Shown: positions 22,818-34,882 of the stretch, in pieces
How positions within the stretch are numbered: the stretch's first letter is position 1
How the letters are laid out: the number at the start of each line of letters is the position of its first letter
The notes under the pieces: generated by a model
Seen by the model: the letters and a program-made list of their open reading frames with translations, nothing else
Database searches by the model: none
What the model was told of the DNA's origin: nothing
From: Brassica napus
Lineage: Eukaryota > Streptophyta > Magnoliopsida > Brassicales > Brassicaceae
DNA: 64,000 nucleotides
Assembly (NCBI RefSeq): GCF_020379485.1
Contig: NC_063444.1
Location: forward strand, 5,342,652-5,406,651
Reading direction: 5' to 3'
Made by a program: the position numbers and the translations under genes

Positions 22818-23305
22818 TCCTTCGTCCTCAATACTATTCCCAACTAGACAGAACTAGTTTCAATGAACAAAGATAGAACGCGATGAGACGATGACGATGG
22901 TAGGGCACTGTCAGGGAGATGGATTCACGGACCAACACGTGCTCTCTTCAGCTGCGTTATACAAAAAAAAAACTATTAGTTCGAGAAAAAACGGAAGAAA
23001 TAAAAAGGGAGAGTTATTTGCAAATATACTCTCTTGTTTCACGAAAAGAATATTGATGCCAAGTTAATCGGAAAATAAAAGAAGAAAGAATCGTTTAGGT
23101 TTGAGTCGTTTGAATCTATTTTCTTAAAACAAACTACTAAATTACATGTTTGGATCTATTTTCTTATTAATTTGGTATGCTGACAATGTTTAAGAATTAT
23201 ATATACTAGAGTCATTCGCCGACGTGTATGATGATCAACAATTGCATAAAGTTGTATAAAGTACAGGAGATAAGTTGTAAAGTAAAAGAGTTTGGTGTAA
23301 ATCAA
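22818..23305 (+). other. Downstream flank of OST5-like copy C
   Basis: This matches the flank of copy A up to GTGTAAATCA and then continues into unrelated sequence. In copy A the match instead runs into the DC1 fragment, so this marks the duplication breakpoint. Confidence 0.7.
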
Positions 23306-24024
23306 GAGCAGATATTAAGGTCTTAAAATAGAAAAGTGAAACTCATAGATAAATTGGTGGACTTTTTGACGAAGAGGACATGTAGATGTGATAGATTTTT
23401 TTGAGTTGGAGTGCCTGAAATTGTTTTAGAAAAATCAGTGAACATAACTTAGTAATATAAATAAATTTATTTAATTCATAGTATAGGTAGACGTACTTGA
23501 AAGTGGTGAGATATCCATCATCAGGGAATGAGTTTTAGATTTGATTTGTTTCTGTTGATAGCGAAAACACTGAATAGCAAATAAATGTGAATTATTAGTT
23601 AAATAACAACTTAAAACATCTTGAATGAGATGTTGAATTTAAAATTTTACTTACTCTCATGGGAACGAAGACGGTTGAAGATTTCTTTGTAGACTATGTT
23701 TTTCACTTTTTGTATCGGGTTTTATGAAATATATAATTTTGTGTAAATTTTCTTCTATGTTCAAGTTGTAAGTGTGATTATGTTAAGAGAATAGATTGAG
23801 TTTTCAAATACCAAAATTCTTTTTTTTTTTATGTTAGGGTATTTAATAAAGTGGAGAATAAGATCTTAATTTTGAAGAAATCTTAGTCGAATATATTTTG
23901 TAGTTGTTTAGAACAATGTCAGTAATTGTTATTACTAACACTTGTTGTTGTTTTTTTTATATAATTATGTTATATTTGAGGTTGTTATAAAAAAAGTGTT
24001 ATATCTGATGATTTATTTTTGCTT
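23306..24024. other. AT-rich spacer, nothing recognised
   Basis: No gene, repeat family or terminal structure could be identified here. Confidence 0.5.
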
Positions 24025-25691
24025 TACGTCTGGGCCTCCAGTCATTCTTTCGCATCCACAATAGCTTTTGTTACTGTCTCTTGTTCAGAGAATGATTTTT
24101 TTTGAAAAAGTTTTTGGTTTCGTGCTGACCAGAGTGACAAGAGGATCCAAGGTGGTAGAGGACATTTACCCAGGCCCACGGGAGGAAGTGTTACTGCTTG
24201 TAGCAGTTTTTTCCATTCAACATCGAAGCTATTCTGAGGCAATGGTGTGAATTCAACAGAGAAAGGTATTAATTCCCAAACTTTTTTCTGCATAGGGGCA
24301 GTGGAAGAACATATGATTTATAGTTTCCTCTCCATCACAATGAACGCATTTAGCCTCTGTGATGATCTGTCTTGCCTCCAGTTGTCCCCTACTGGTAGTG
24401 CTCTGTGTTTGATTTTCCAAATGAATAGCTTGAGTTTTGGAGCAGTCTGAATTTTCCACACTTCTTTCATCCATTCTTGTTTGAGATGTGTTGTCATGGT
24501 TTCTGTTTCAGCTCGTTTTTCCATTGCTGAGTGATAGCCTGTCTTCGTAGAGTAGGTTCCGGAGTTGTGTCGTAGCCAGACTTGCTTGTCTTCTACCCCC
24601 CCCCCCCCCCCACCATTTGCTTGGTTTGATGCTTAGGATGTTGCCAAGGAGAAGTGGGAATGATCTTTCAATCTTTTGTTTATCCCATTCCTTAGACTCC
24701 ATAGAGATCAAATCCGAGACTTTAAGATTGCACTCGTCCTCTGGTATAGGTCCCATGGGACGTTCTAACTCTGATAGAGATAGCCAATTGTCCTGCCAAG
24801 CTAGTACCTTATCTCTGTTTCCAATGGCCCATCCTAGGTGTTGTTTTAGGAGATCTCTTCCTATAAGGATCCACGCCAGCCATGTGAACAGCTTGCAGGA
24901 GGTGTAACTTGGAGAAACTCTTGATCATGGAAAGACTTTCCTTTGAGAACCCGAGCTAGTAAGCAGGAGGGTGATTCCAGTATGCGCCAGCTGAGTTTGG
25001 CTAAGAGGGCATCATTGAAGCATTGTATATCTCTAAAACCTAAGCATCCATCTTTCTTAGCTCTTGTCATAGTGTCCCAAGCTACCCATGACATTTTCCG
25101 GGTTCCGGTACTTGAATCCCACCAAAACCTAGTCAACGCTAACTGTATTCTCTTACACAGCGAGAGTGGGAGTTTAAAGAATTGCATGGTATGGTTGGGT
25201 ATAGAAGAGAGGACACTCTTTAGCATGGTCATTTTGCCAGCAGTGGAGAGGTGTCTTGTGCTCCATCCTTTAGCTCTTTGTCTGATCTTGTCGACAATAG
25301 ATGTAAATAGGTCTTGTTTCTTACGCCCAAAGTGTTCAGGCACACTTAAATATTTTCCAGCCCCTCCTTCTACCTGTATTCCAAGTTCAGCTTTTTTCTT
25401 CTCTTTGAGTTCAGTAAGGGTTCTGCTCGAGAAAGTGATGCCCGATTTTTGATGATTTATCTTCTGACCGGAGGTTGTTTCATATTGGCAAAGAATGTGC
25501 TTCAAGGTGGAGATACTTTTGGCATTTGTTCTGTAGAAGAAGAGGGTGTCATCCGTGAATAGAAGGTGATTGATTCTTGGGCTTTGTGTGGCTACACGGA
25601 TGCCCATCATATGCTTTTCAGCTTGTGCTTTCCTACATAGGTCTGAGAAAACTTCGCCGCAGAGGATGAAGATATAGGGGGATAAAGGATC
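24025..25691 (-). pseudogene. L1-type LINE, reverse transcriptase C-terminal half and zinc finger
   Basis: On the minus strand this continues the LINE from 28141. It contains SPYIFILCGEVFS, the RT active-site block NHLLFTDDTLFF (usually FADD), the thumb region (KGWSTRHLSTAGKMTMLKS), the FWWDSS block, and further on the zinc-finger RT domain (CVHCDGEETINHMFFHCPYAEK). A one-base loss near 24870-24880 shifts the frame, and a run of about 17 C at 24594-24611 disrupts another part. The RNase H end is missing, and the left limit near 24025 is approximate. It is not functional. Confidence 0.85.
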
Positions 25692-28140
25692 TGTGGCACC
25701 CCCGATCGTAGATGACCGGAAATGACACGGTCGATGTTCCTCGATGGTCGATCCGAGGATCTCAGAATACTTCCGATCACCTTAGACCAACAACCAAAGA
25801 ACACCAACGCTCCTATTGAATATCACTCCAGGCTTTTCAACCCGAAAAAGCAATATCCGATAGTTAGTTCGTCCGGACAAGGACTAATATCATATGGAAC
25901 TTGTATTTTAAAAACATTCTTTATATATCATTTAAAAGCATCTTACAAAATTTGTTATAAAATAACCTCGAAGTTTTCGGTCAACAAATCTTATACATAA
26001 GAAATATCAAAACGCCTTTGCAAGGATAATAAAACTACCGCTGGCTAATGTTGTTCCTTTCCGTCCTAGAGTAAGGTCTCCCGTCTACTGGTTACCTGCA
26101 TCACAAATAAGTCATGAGTAACTAGTTTACTCAGTGAGCCTAGTCCCGCACCCCAACGTATATTAGTAATATCTCGAGCAATCAACTCCATTTGTATGCA
26201 GTGGAAATATATTCCATAACTAATAAGAATGCATATATAAGGCCTATAGTTTCACCGATGTGAATCTTATCTTTAATCTCCACGACACCCGCCATTCACT
26301 CATACTTATAATATATATATATATAGACTAAACCCAGAAAACCACCAAGGCTAACCGAGCCTAGCGGGGAGATAAATATAACCATCATTTACATTATATA
26401 TTCCAAGATCGAACATCTAACGCTGCATGCAGTTACACGGCCTCCAGGGTGCGACCCCATCATCGTGTCTTCGTGATCTTGTTCCGTATGGCAGGAACAA
26501 TTCACGGTAATGCGGGAACTTTCGGGAGAGTGAGTATACAATAAGACTTCACATGATTTATACTTATATAGTTAATATCATACATATGTATTAGTACTTG
26601 AGAACAAGTACTAAGGTTTGGAATAAACATCTACGATCATTCATAAATATTTATTAAGTGTTTACACTAAGTAAACACCTCACTAATTCAATATTGATCA
26701 AGAGATAAAGCCTATCAATCATCTACATTTTCAATCATGCAACACTAATTTATAACTCTTTAATCATCTATCTAAACTCACCTTTAAATCCATGAGATTG
26801 GCTAGGGAAGACTATACTCGAGCTCAAGCTAATCACACTCGACTTCTGGAATATTCTCGATTTAAAAACACCACAAGGATCCGGCTGATCCGAACACTAT
26901 CCTTGACCATCTGTACCAATAACATAACGGTTGGAACAAAGGTTAATCAGTCCGGTTCAACCCCACAGTTCAAGATTCAAGACAGCTACCAAGGCAAGTT
27001 CAAGGCTGCTTCAGTTCGCTTCAAACATAAATCGTTTCAGCTAAGTTGTCTAGATGCTAGGGGACCATGAACTGAACTAATATAAATTCACACAAGGGAT
27101 TAAGAAATTAATCCAGAGAGGAAGAACAACAACTCAGCCAGCTGGTTACAATCTAAACTGATCTGGATCAAAAGGCAAAACAGTTTACCGGTTCAAATCA
27201 AACACTGTCTGAACTCAACTGATACCCCACTTTAAGATGAAGCCACGCCAAACCTGATCAGTACCACATCAAGAAAAGGTCGGACTCAATCAGAACAAAG
27301 CTGAATCGCAGTCAATCCAACATAAATGCTCACATAAAACTGATCCACACAGAAACTTACATCTTTACCGACTAGAATCAAAGGCTGAAGAACATGGGTG
27401 ATCCTAAACTTCAGGACACCAACTCTCCAACTATTTACCACACAAATAATCACTGATTAAAGTCACAAGATTGTGAGAAAGGGTCGTCCAAGCTCACTTC
27501 TCTTCTCTGATTGTTTTCTGATTTTTTTCATTGATTTTCCTCACATATTTTTCTCTCTTTCTCTCTGAATTTTTCTTTCTTGTTTCTGAGATGAATGAGC
27601 TCGACCAGGAAGAGGACAAGGTAATAAATGACAGTGGAAACAGCAGGAGAAGAGTCAGCAAGAAAGGCCAAAAGTTTCAGATCAGTATGAGACATGTGGT
27701 GAGCTGAATCACAGTTTCCTTCCCATGAAGTAATGTCATTTCCTTTCCATGAAGAAACTTCAAGCAGGTGTGCAACTCACATGACTTTAATGTATCAAAC
27801 AATCAGGAAGGTTCAAGTCACATATTCAGGTCAGGAAGGAGCAAGCAGCCAGGCAGCACATGACATGCACATGACTCGCAAGCAGCTGAAAGTATTCAAG
27901 ACCAGTTTTCGATAAAATGTTTCCCGTCCATCGGTTCTCGTCCATCTTAGATAAAACTCAACCATAATAATTAACACTTGGTCAGAACTATTAAGAGTAG
28001 GTATTTTGGCCACGAGACAGTCCCATCAATAATAATTCACGGGGTTGATTTTTATTTTTAATTCTGGTTGAACCAACTCCAAACTGGTCGAACGGGATTT
28101 TTCTCAACCAAAATTCTATCTGCTCGTGAGGGTTATTACA
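25692..28140. repeat. Solo LTR, about 2.45 kb, inside the LINE
   Basis: It starts TGTGGCACCCCCGATCG and ends GGGTTATTACA, typical TG...CA LTR ends resembling chromovirus (Tekay/Del) Ty3/gypsy elements. The five bases before it are GGATC and after it TGATC, a target duplication with one mismatch. Removing it rejoins the LINE RQGD and PLSPYIF motifs. No primer site, polypurine tract or coding region is present, so it is a single LTR left by recombination. The orientation was not determined beyond the ends. Confidence 0.7.
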
Positions 28141-28465
28141 TGATCTCCTTGCCTAATACCTCTTTGGGGTTTCACCCATCCCATAGCAGAGGCATTGATT
28201 AGAAACGAGTAGGAGACTGTATTCACACATTGCATGATCCAATTGATCCAAATGGGATGGAACCCTAGATGAATCATCACTTCCTCAGTAAAATCCCACT
28301 CCAAGCGATCATAGGCTTTGCTCATGTCAGTTTTTACTGCGATAGAGCATCGCTTTGATGATGTAGATGTCTTAAGATAGTGTAGGACCTCATGTGAGAT
28401 TAGAATGTTATTAGTGATGGCCCTGTTGTGGACAAAGGCTGATTGATTCTCAGAGATCAAGTCCG
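28141..28465 (-). pseudogene. L1-type LINE, reverse transcriptase middle part
   Basis: On the minus strand this encodes ENQSAFVHNRAITNNIL, the RT motif with KTDMSKAYDRLEWDF (a catalytic Asp) and QRGIRQGD, in the usual plant LINE order. It is bounded by the CACTA insertion on the right and the solo LTR on the left. Confidence 0.88.
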
Positions 28466-28468
28466 GTA

Positions 28469-30997
28469 CACTACAAGAAAACAGCGGTATTCTGACGGAC
28501 ATTCCAACGGAAAATGAAATCCTCGGAATTTCCCGAGAAATTTCCGAGGATATTCCGAGGTAACCCTAAATTTGGTTTCCTCGGAATTTCCTCGGAATTC
28601 CGTCGGTATATTCCGAGGAAATTCCGAGGAACACTTGATATACTCGATCGATCGATGTGTTTTTGAACATAAACGGATTGATCGATGCGTTTATAAAAAA
28701 ACGTTCGAGATTTTGTTCATTCGATCTATTGGATATCCACATCGATCGATGGGATAATCTAATCGATCGATCACATTGTTACGCTTTGGTCCATCTTGGT
28801 GATCGATCGATCCATTTTGGGATCAATCGATCACATTGTTACCCCAAACCATGTTTCCTCGGAAAAGCCTCAGAATATTCTGAGGAAATTCCGAGGAACA
28901 CTTGATATACTCGATCGATCGATGCGTTTTTGAACATAAACGCATCGATCGATGCGTTTATAAAAAAACGTTCGAGATTTTGTTCATTCGATCTATTGGA
29001 TATCCACATCGATCGATGGGATAATCTAATCGATCGATCACATTGTTACCCCAAACCCTGTTTCCTCGGAAAAGCCTCAGAATATTCCGAAGAAATTCCG
29101 AGGAACACTTGATATACTCGATCGATCGATGCGTTTTTGAACATCAACGGATCGATCGATGCGTTTATAAAAAAACGATCGAGTTTATCAAGTGTTCCTC
29201 AGAATTTCCTCGGAATATTCTGAGGAAGATAAAGGTTTCCTCGGAATTCCCTCGGAATATTCCGAGGAAATAGGGTTTTTAAACCGAAAACAACGTTTTG
29301 CGGTTTGAATAACACTTATATAACCCTTATTAAGTGTCTTAGACTGATTATGAAGTCAAAAATTTGTTCCTTACCCTATAATAAATAATTTTCCGATTGT
29401 ATGAACGAAATCCCCACAACTAAGAGAAACACTTATACACTTTAATGAATGGTAAAGGGAATACTTTCAATTCGTTTTGAAATTTGTTATTTCATGGTTT
29501 ATGCTCATCTATACAAAGAATCCTCAATGGTATGCATTACAATTGTATAAGAAATGAAATACAGCAAAAAAAAATTGATGTTTTGAAACCCCAAACACTA
29601 GTTCCTCGGTATTTCCTCGGAATATTCCGAGGAAATTCCGAGGAAATTCCGAGGAACAATATAAATTAATAGAAATACATGCACAGGATATTAATTTTCC
29701 TCGAATTAATGAAAATATTCCGAGGAAATTCCGACGGATATTTAAGTGGCCGTCGGAATTTCCTCGGAATATTTTCATTTAACCGGGCAAACAAGCAGCC
29801 AAATATTTCGCGAAAATTGAAATTGAAAATACTGAGAGAATTCCGACGAAAAATATCCGTCAGACCCAAGGCTTTATAACCTCGAACCGCATCTTCTTCC
29901 CCATTTCTCTCTTCTTCCTCTCCGGCGATCTCTCTCTCCTTCCGGCGTTCTCCACCTTCTCTCGTGACGATCTCTCCGGCGAATCCTTTCCATTCCCTTA
30001 CAAATCATGTAAGGACCCTATCCCACTATCTTAGGTCCTATTTGTTAGGTTTTTAAGTAGATTTGATGATTTTAAAAGTTTTTTGATAGATTTTTGTTAG
30101 GGTGATTGGGTAGGATTGTGATTTGTTGTGTAATAGGTTTAGAATTGTGATTTGGTTGTGTTGAATTGATTTAGAACTTTTTTTATAAATTGTTTATTAT
30201 TTTTGTATTTACAAAACGTTTTTTCTATATAAATTCGATTTTACAAAACGTTTTTGTATATAAATTCGATTTTTGGATTTATAAAAGATGATTTCATATT
30301 TATAAAAATATTTATATTTATTAAAACTAATTTTGTATTTATAAAACATTTTTTTGATTTATAAACACTATTTTTTTATTTTTTTTATTTATAAAAACTA
30401 TTTTTAAATATACAATACGTTCTTTGTATATAAATTCGATTTTTGGATTTATAAAAGATGATTTCATATTTTAAAATTAATTTTGTATTTATAAAACATT
30501 CTTTGATTTATAAACACTATTTTATTATTTTTTGGTATTTATAAAAACTATTTTGTATTTATAAAAAGATGATTTCATATTTATAAAAATATTTATATTT
30601 ATTAAAACTAATTTTTTATTTATAAAACATTTTTTTTATTTATAAAAACTATTTTATTATTTTTTGTATTTTAAATATGTTTTCTATTTCAATTTTAATT
30701 TTATATTTTCGAATTTCAATTTTAAAAAAAATAAATTTATAATTTTTTTTTTTAATTTTGGAAATATTCCGAGGAAGTGTATCCCTCGGAATATTCCGAC
30801 GACATCTTCCTCGGAATATTCCGAGGAATTTCCGACGAAAAAAATCCTCGGAATTCAGTCGGAAATTTCCGAGGAAAGATGAATTTCCGAGGAGTTATTT
30901 CCGAGGACTTTTTTCGTCGGTATGTCGTCGGAATAGTGTTATTCCGACGACATACCGACGATTTTTTCCCTCAGTATGCCGCTGTTTTCTTGTAGTG
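28469..30997. mobile_element. Non-autonomous CACTA element, 2529 bp
   Basis: The ends are CACTACAAGAAAACAGCGG and its inverse (CCGCTGTTTTCTTGTAGTG). The flanks are GTA on both sides (28466-28468 and 30998-31000), the 3-bp duplication typical of CACTA/En-Spm elements. Copies of a TTCCGAGGAAATTCCGAGG-like motif in both orientations fill the subterminal regions, as expected for transposase-binding repeats. No transposase gene was seen. A CT-rich, 5'UTR-like stretch at about 29890-30010 ending ATCATGTAAGG may be a relic of the element's own gene or captured DNA. The section 30060-30760 is AT-rich with short irregular tandem repeats. Confidence 0.9.
28600..29200. repeat. Tandem repeat of 207-267 bp in the CACTA element
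   Basis: The phrase CTTGATATACTCGATCGATC recurs at 28634, 28901 and 29108. Each unit contains several GATCGATCGATG clusters and a stretch of TTCCGAGG motifs; the first unit is about 60 bp longer. Confidence 0.8.
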
Positions 30998-31000
30998 GTA

Positions 31001-31495
31001 GAACCTTCTTGAGTCTGTTGCCTAGCAGTTTAGAGATTATTTTGCAGTAGACATTGCATAGCGCAATTGGTTTATAATCTGCAACTGTTTGGGCTTCAGT
31101 AGTCTTAGGGATCAGACGAACATGAGTGTGGTTTAAGGTTCTTGGCATTACACCGGAGGAGAAGAAGGTTCGAATTTCGGAAACTATATCAGCCCCTACA
31201 GTGCTCCAGTTAGCTTGGAAGAAACTTGCTGAGAAACCATCCGGACCATGGGCTTTGTCCGGATGGATAGCAAGTAGCGCCAAATGAATTTATGATGCAG
31301 TTGGAATGGTGGTGAGCTCTTGGTTAGTTTCCGGTGAGATTTTGTTGTTTAGAGCTTCTGCAACCACTTGCCTTCTGTCTCCAGGGACTGTTTTGAAGAG
31401 TTTTTTGAAATAGTCAACTATAGTCCCTGCAATCTCTTGCTCAGTAAAAACAGGGCTGCCTTCAGCATTCTCCATAACATAAAAGTTGTTTTTTG
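31001..31495 (-). pseudogene. L1-type LINE, start of the reverse transcriptase domain
   Basis: On the minus strand two adjoining frames encode FTEQEIAGTIVDYFKKLF, then KAHGPDGFSASFFQANW and LIPKT...DYKPIALCNVYCKIISKLL, the opening RT blocks of plant LINEs. A stop separates the two frames (about 31284-31290). The element is 5'-truncated at about 31495, where the DC1 upstream region begins. Together with 28141-28465 and 24025-25691 it forms one LINE split by two insertions. Confidence 0.88.
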
Positions 31496-32126
31496 CCAGG
31501 GAATAAGGGAAACATATACGTATGGTTCACCTAGTTCTAGAATTGGAGTATCTCAGGATTATATTATCCTTAACCCTGTGGCGATGCTTTATTCCCAAGC
31601 TACTCGTCCACGACCCTTCCACATCCCCCAAACTTACTAGTTCCTCAAACCCTCCTAATCTCAATTTAATACATTATACTTTGATCTAGTTTATTTGTTA
31701 TCACAGCTCTTATTTCAGCTGAATTATGGTATCACTCTTTGATTTATCAATGCTGTCCATCAATGTAAGAGGTTATGTTTTCTCAAGTAAGGGAACGTAA
31801 TGATTTTTTTTTTCTTTTGTTTAAGGTAATAGAAAATCACATTTTAACTTTCTTTAGCCTATCCAAGCACAAAAATAGTTTCATGAAATTATATGTAAAC
31901 CAATCGAAAAAGAAAAGTGTTTCCTATCCAATAAAGCAAAGGATCGCATATGTTCGAGGAAAAAACTATGCATGCGTGGATCTGTTCTTTTCTTGCTGTT
32001 TGCTTATGAAATCTTTTACTTGTTGCATAAAATTAGAATATTTAATGCATAAGCTAAGTTGGTGTATATATATACACAAATAAACATGCTCGATATTATT
32101 ACAATCATTCATCACAAATATTCACA
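31496..32126 (+). promoter_or_regulatory. Upstream region of the second DC1 gene
   Basis: This is homologous to 16361-17013. It has a TATA-like GTGTATATATATACAC at 32062-32077, roughly 50-60 bp before the ATG. The LINE ends at its left border. Confidence 0.55.
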
Positions 32127-34073
32127 ATGATTAGAATAAAATTACCAACTCACAAACACCCTTTGTACCCTACGCCTTGGGTTAGCCGTTGCGAGGGTTG
32201 CCCTCGGAGAGGTGGTTACGTCAAAGACGGTTATCGTTGCTATAAGTGTGATTTTTTCTTTCACAAAGAATGTGCAGAGGCAACCTTAGAGATCCACCAC
32301 CCATCTCATCCTGCACATCCTCTCTCTCTCTTTTTGGAGATGCGCAGAATGAAACGCTGTAAATTATGTGGAGAAAATTGGTATCATAGTATGTTTTACC
32401 ATTGCTCTATATGTGATTTCGTTGTTGATACGGCGTGTGCCAAAAATCCACCACCAAATGTTATTGAATATCCCAAAGCCCATGAACACTCGCTTGTTAT
32501 CGCGAAGGATCTTTCTGATTTCAATTGTGGTTTTTGTGGAGAGGAAAGTCAGGGTAGGTGTCGTTACAGATGTTATCTGTGTAGATTGGAATTCGAAATC
32601 AGGTGTTCTATGCTTTCTTTAGAGATAGACTACCCTTATCACCCTAAACATCCCCTTAAGTTCCTCACTAAAGAAGAACGTCATTTCTCCGATGGGAAAT
32701 GTCGTATATGTGGAAAATATTTAAGATGGAAATTTTATCATTGTTCAATCTGTAAATTTAGTGTGGATGTTGATTGTGTGAGGGATCCTCCACCGCTTAC
32801 AATCTTATTTCCTAAGGCTCATGAACATCAACTCAGCCTTACACCAAGGAAAATATCTTTTGACTGTGATGCTTGTGGGATGGCGGGTGATCGGAGTCCT
32901 TATTCATGCCAACAATGTTATTTCATGATTCATCAAAGCTGTATTGACTTACCGGAGATCATCAACGTCAACCGTCACGAGCATCGTCTTTCTAGACGTC
33001 TTCATCTAAGTCTTGGGAGTTGGGTATGCGGATTTTGTCACAAAAACGTTGACTGGTCTTATGGGGCATATTCTTGCTCGATTTGTCCTAATTATGTCAT
33101 TCATTCTAAATGTGCAATACGATATGATGTATGGGACAAGTTAGAGCTGAAAGGGATACCAGAAGAACCTGGAGATATCGAACCATTTAAGGTAATAGAT
33201 GAAAACTTGATATGTCATTTTAGTCACAAGGAACATTATTTACAACTCAACGAGGAAGGTATCATATCCGGTGGAAGCATTCGTTGTGAAGCATGTGTCT
33301 TACCTATATATTCTCAAGCATCCTATAGCTGCGTGCAATGCAATTTCATTCTCCATAAAACATGCGCTAATCTTTCTAGAAAGAAACGACATTTTTATGA
33401 CGACAAACCATTAACTTTAATATGTGGTGACAAGATAGAGCGTTATTGTAACATGTGTGAAGAATATTCTGAAGGTTTCAAGTATACCGACTTTCAATAC
33501 TTCAGTTTTGATGTTAAGTGTGGCACACTTTCTGATTCTATCATCCATGAAAGTCATCCATGCACCTTGTACTACAACAACGGGAAGCGTATGAAATGCG
33601 CTTCTTGCAATAAATGGGACAATCAATTTTTTAGTTGCGATGACTGCAGCTTTGGGATAGATAAAAGATGTGCTACTTTGCCAAAAACAACACAACACTG
33701 GTACGATGAACATCTTATATTTTTATGTTACAACAAAAGCAAGAGAGGAGGAGAATATTGGTGTGATATATGCGAGGAACAAATAGATACCATGATTTGG
33801 TTATACACATGTGATAGTTGTTGTGTCACATTCCATGTTAAATGTGTTCTCGGCGACTTTTCACGTTTCATGCCCGGAAGGATAGTCAAATTTGAGGAGT
33901 GGAGAATCAAAACGATGCAAACCAGTCCTGGTTTCGTACCACGTTGTTACGTTTGTCATACTCGGCGTGCAGTTCCATTCGTTTTAAACGTTTTTTATCC
34001 CGAGAAAAATGTATTCATTTGTTCTTTAGATTGTTTAGTCTTTAGATTGTTTAGTCAGAAGTCGATTACTTGA
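32127..34073 (+). CDS. DC1-domain (Cys/His-rich C1) protein
   Basis: This intronless gene encodes 648 residues with about ten DC1 zinc modules, from HKHPLYPTPWVSRCEGC at the N-terminus to the last C-x2-C pair near residue 610 (PRCYVCHT). The ATG at 32127 is followed by the same MIRIKLPTHKH start as the sister gene, and all module cysteines inspected are present, including the one changed to Arg in copy C. It is the best-preserved host gene in the window. The C-terminus (FRLFSQKSIT) differs from that of copy C. A Helitron begins about 20 bp after the stop codon, so its native 3' untranslated region is displaced and its expression may be altered. The molecular function is unknown. Confidence 0.88.
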   Translation: MIRIKLPTHKHPLYPTPWVSRCEGCPRRGGYVKDGYRCYKCDFFFHKECAEATLEIHHPSHPAHPLSLFLEMRRMKRCKLCGENWYHSMFYHCSICDFVVDTACAKNPPPNVIEYPKAHEHSLVIAKDLSDFNCGFCGEESQGRCRYRCYLCRLEFEIRCSMLSLEIDYPYHPKHPLKFLTKEERHFSDGKCRICGKYLRWKFYHCSICKFSVDVDCVRDPPPLTILFPKAHEHQLSLTPRKISFDCDACGMAGDRSPYSCQQCYFMIHQSCIDLPEIINVNRHEHRLSRRLHLSLGSWVCGFCHKNVDWSYGAYSCSICPNYVIHSKCAIRYDVWDKLELKGIPEEPGDIEPFKVIDENLICHFSHKEHYLQLNEEGIISGGSIRCEACVLPIYSQASYSCVQCNFILHKTCANLSRKKRHFYDDKPLTLICGDKIERYCNMCEEYSEGFKYTDFQYFSFDVKCGTLSDSIIHESHPCTLYYNNGKRMKCASCNKWDNQFFSCDDCSFGIDKRCATLPKTTQHWYDEHLIFLCYNKSKRGGEYWCDICEEQIDTMIWLYTCDSCCVTFHVKCVLGDFSRFMPGRIVKFEEWRIKTMQTSPGFVPRCYVCHTRRAVPFVLNVFYPEKNVFICSLDCLVFRLFSQKSIT

Positions 34074-34094
34074 AGATTTGTATTAAACGCATAA

Positions 34095-34126
34095 CTAGCT
34101 TTTGACCCGCGCGCCCGCGCGGGTGT
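34095..34126 (-). other. Helitron 3' terminus with hairpin
   Basis: On the minus strand CCCGCGCGGGCGCGCGGGTC is followed by AAAAG and CTAG, then T. The arms CCCGCGC and GCGCGGG form a strong hairpin a few bases before the end, as in known Helitrons. Confidence 0.85.
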
Positions 34127-34851
34127 TTGTTCTTTATAATCATATGTTTTTAAGTTTTGAAAATGAGAAAAATTTAATTGTTTATACTTATTATTTTTTT
34201 GTCACTGTTTATGTTATAGATTCATATGTTGTTCAAGTTTGACATTAGTGTGTATTATTGTTTAATGTGATGAATTTTCGTATATAAACTATGAGATTGT
34301 GTTATTTTTTATTGTGTTTATTTAGTCAAATTTTTTATTCTTGTTTTTATATTTTGTAAAGCCAACAATAATATTTTTTTTTTGCCGATAGTTAAAAATA
34401 TCTAACAAACACAAAAAATATGGTTAAGTATTTGAAACTTTAGTTTATTATTCTGACCAGCGTTTTTAATTGTATTGTGATATATATTTTTCATATTGTC
34501 TATGGCATCAATTAGATTGTAATGTTTTATGAAATCTAACTATGTATTTATATATAGTGTGAACATAATTTGTTACTTAAAATACTGTATTAATTGATGA
34601 CAGCAAATATAACTTGTGTAAGAAAATTTTTAAAATAAAAAGATCTTTTATATATCTAATTATATTAACATTGGGATATATGATTTGATTTTTCAATGCA
34701 TTATCTAATATATACATTAACATTATGGCCCAAAATAAAAGATTTTTATGAAGCCCAATTTGTAACTGCTTATTCCTTATTCCGGAAAAACACTATTAGT
34801 TGGTGTGTGTATCAAAAAACATATGCAAAAAAGAATTTCTATCGTCTCTTT

Positions 34852-34882
<31 letters not shown>

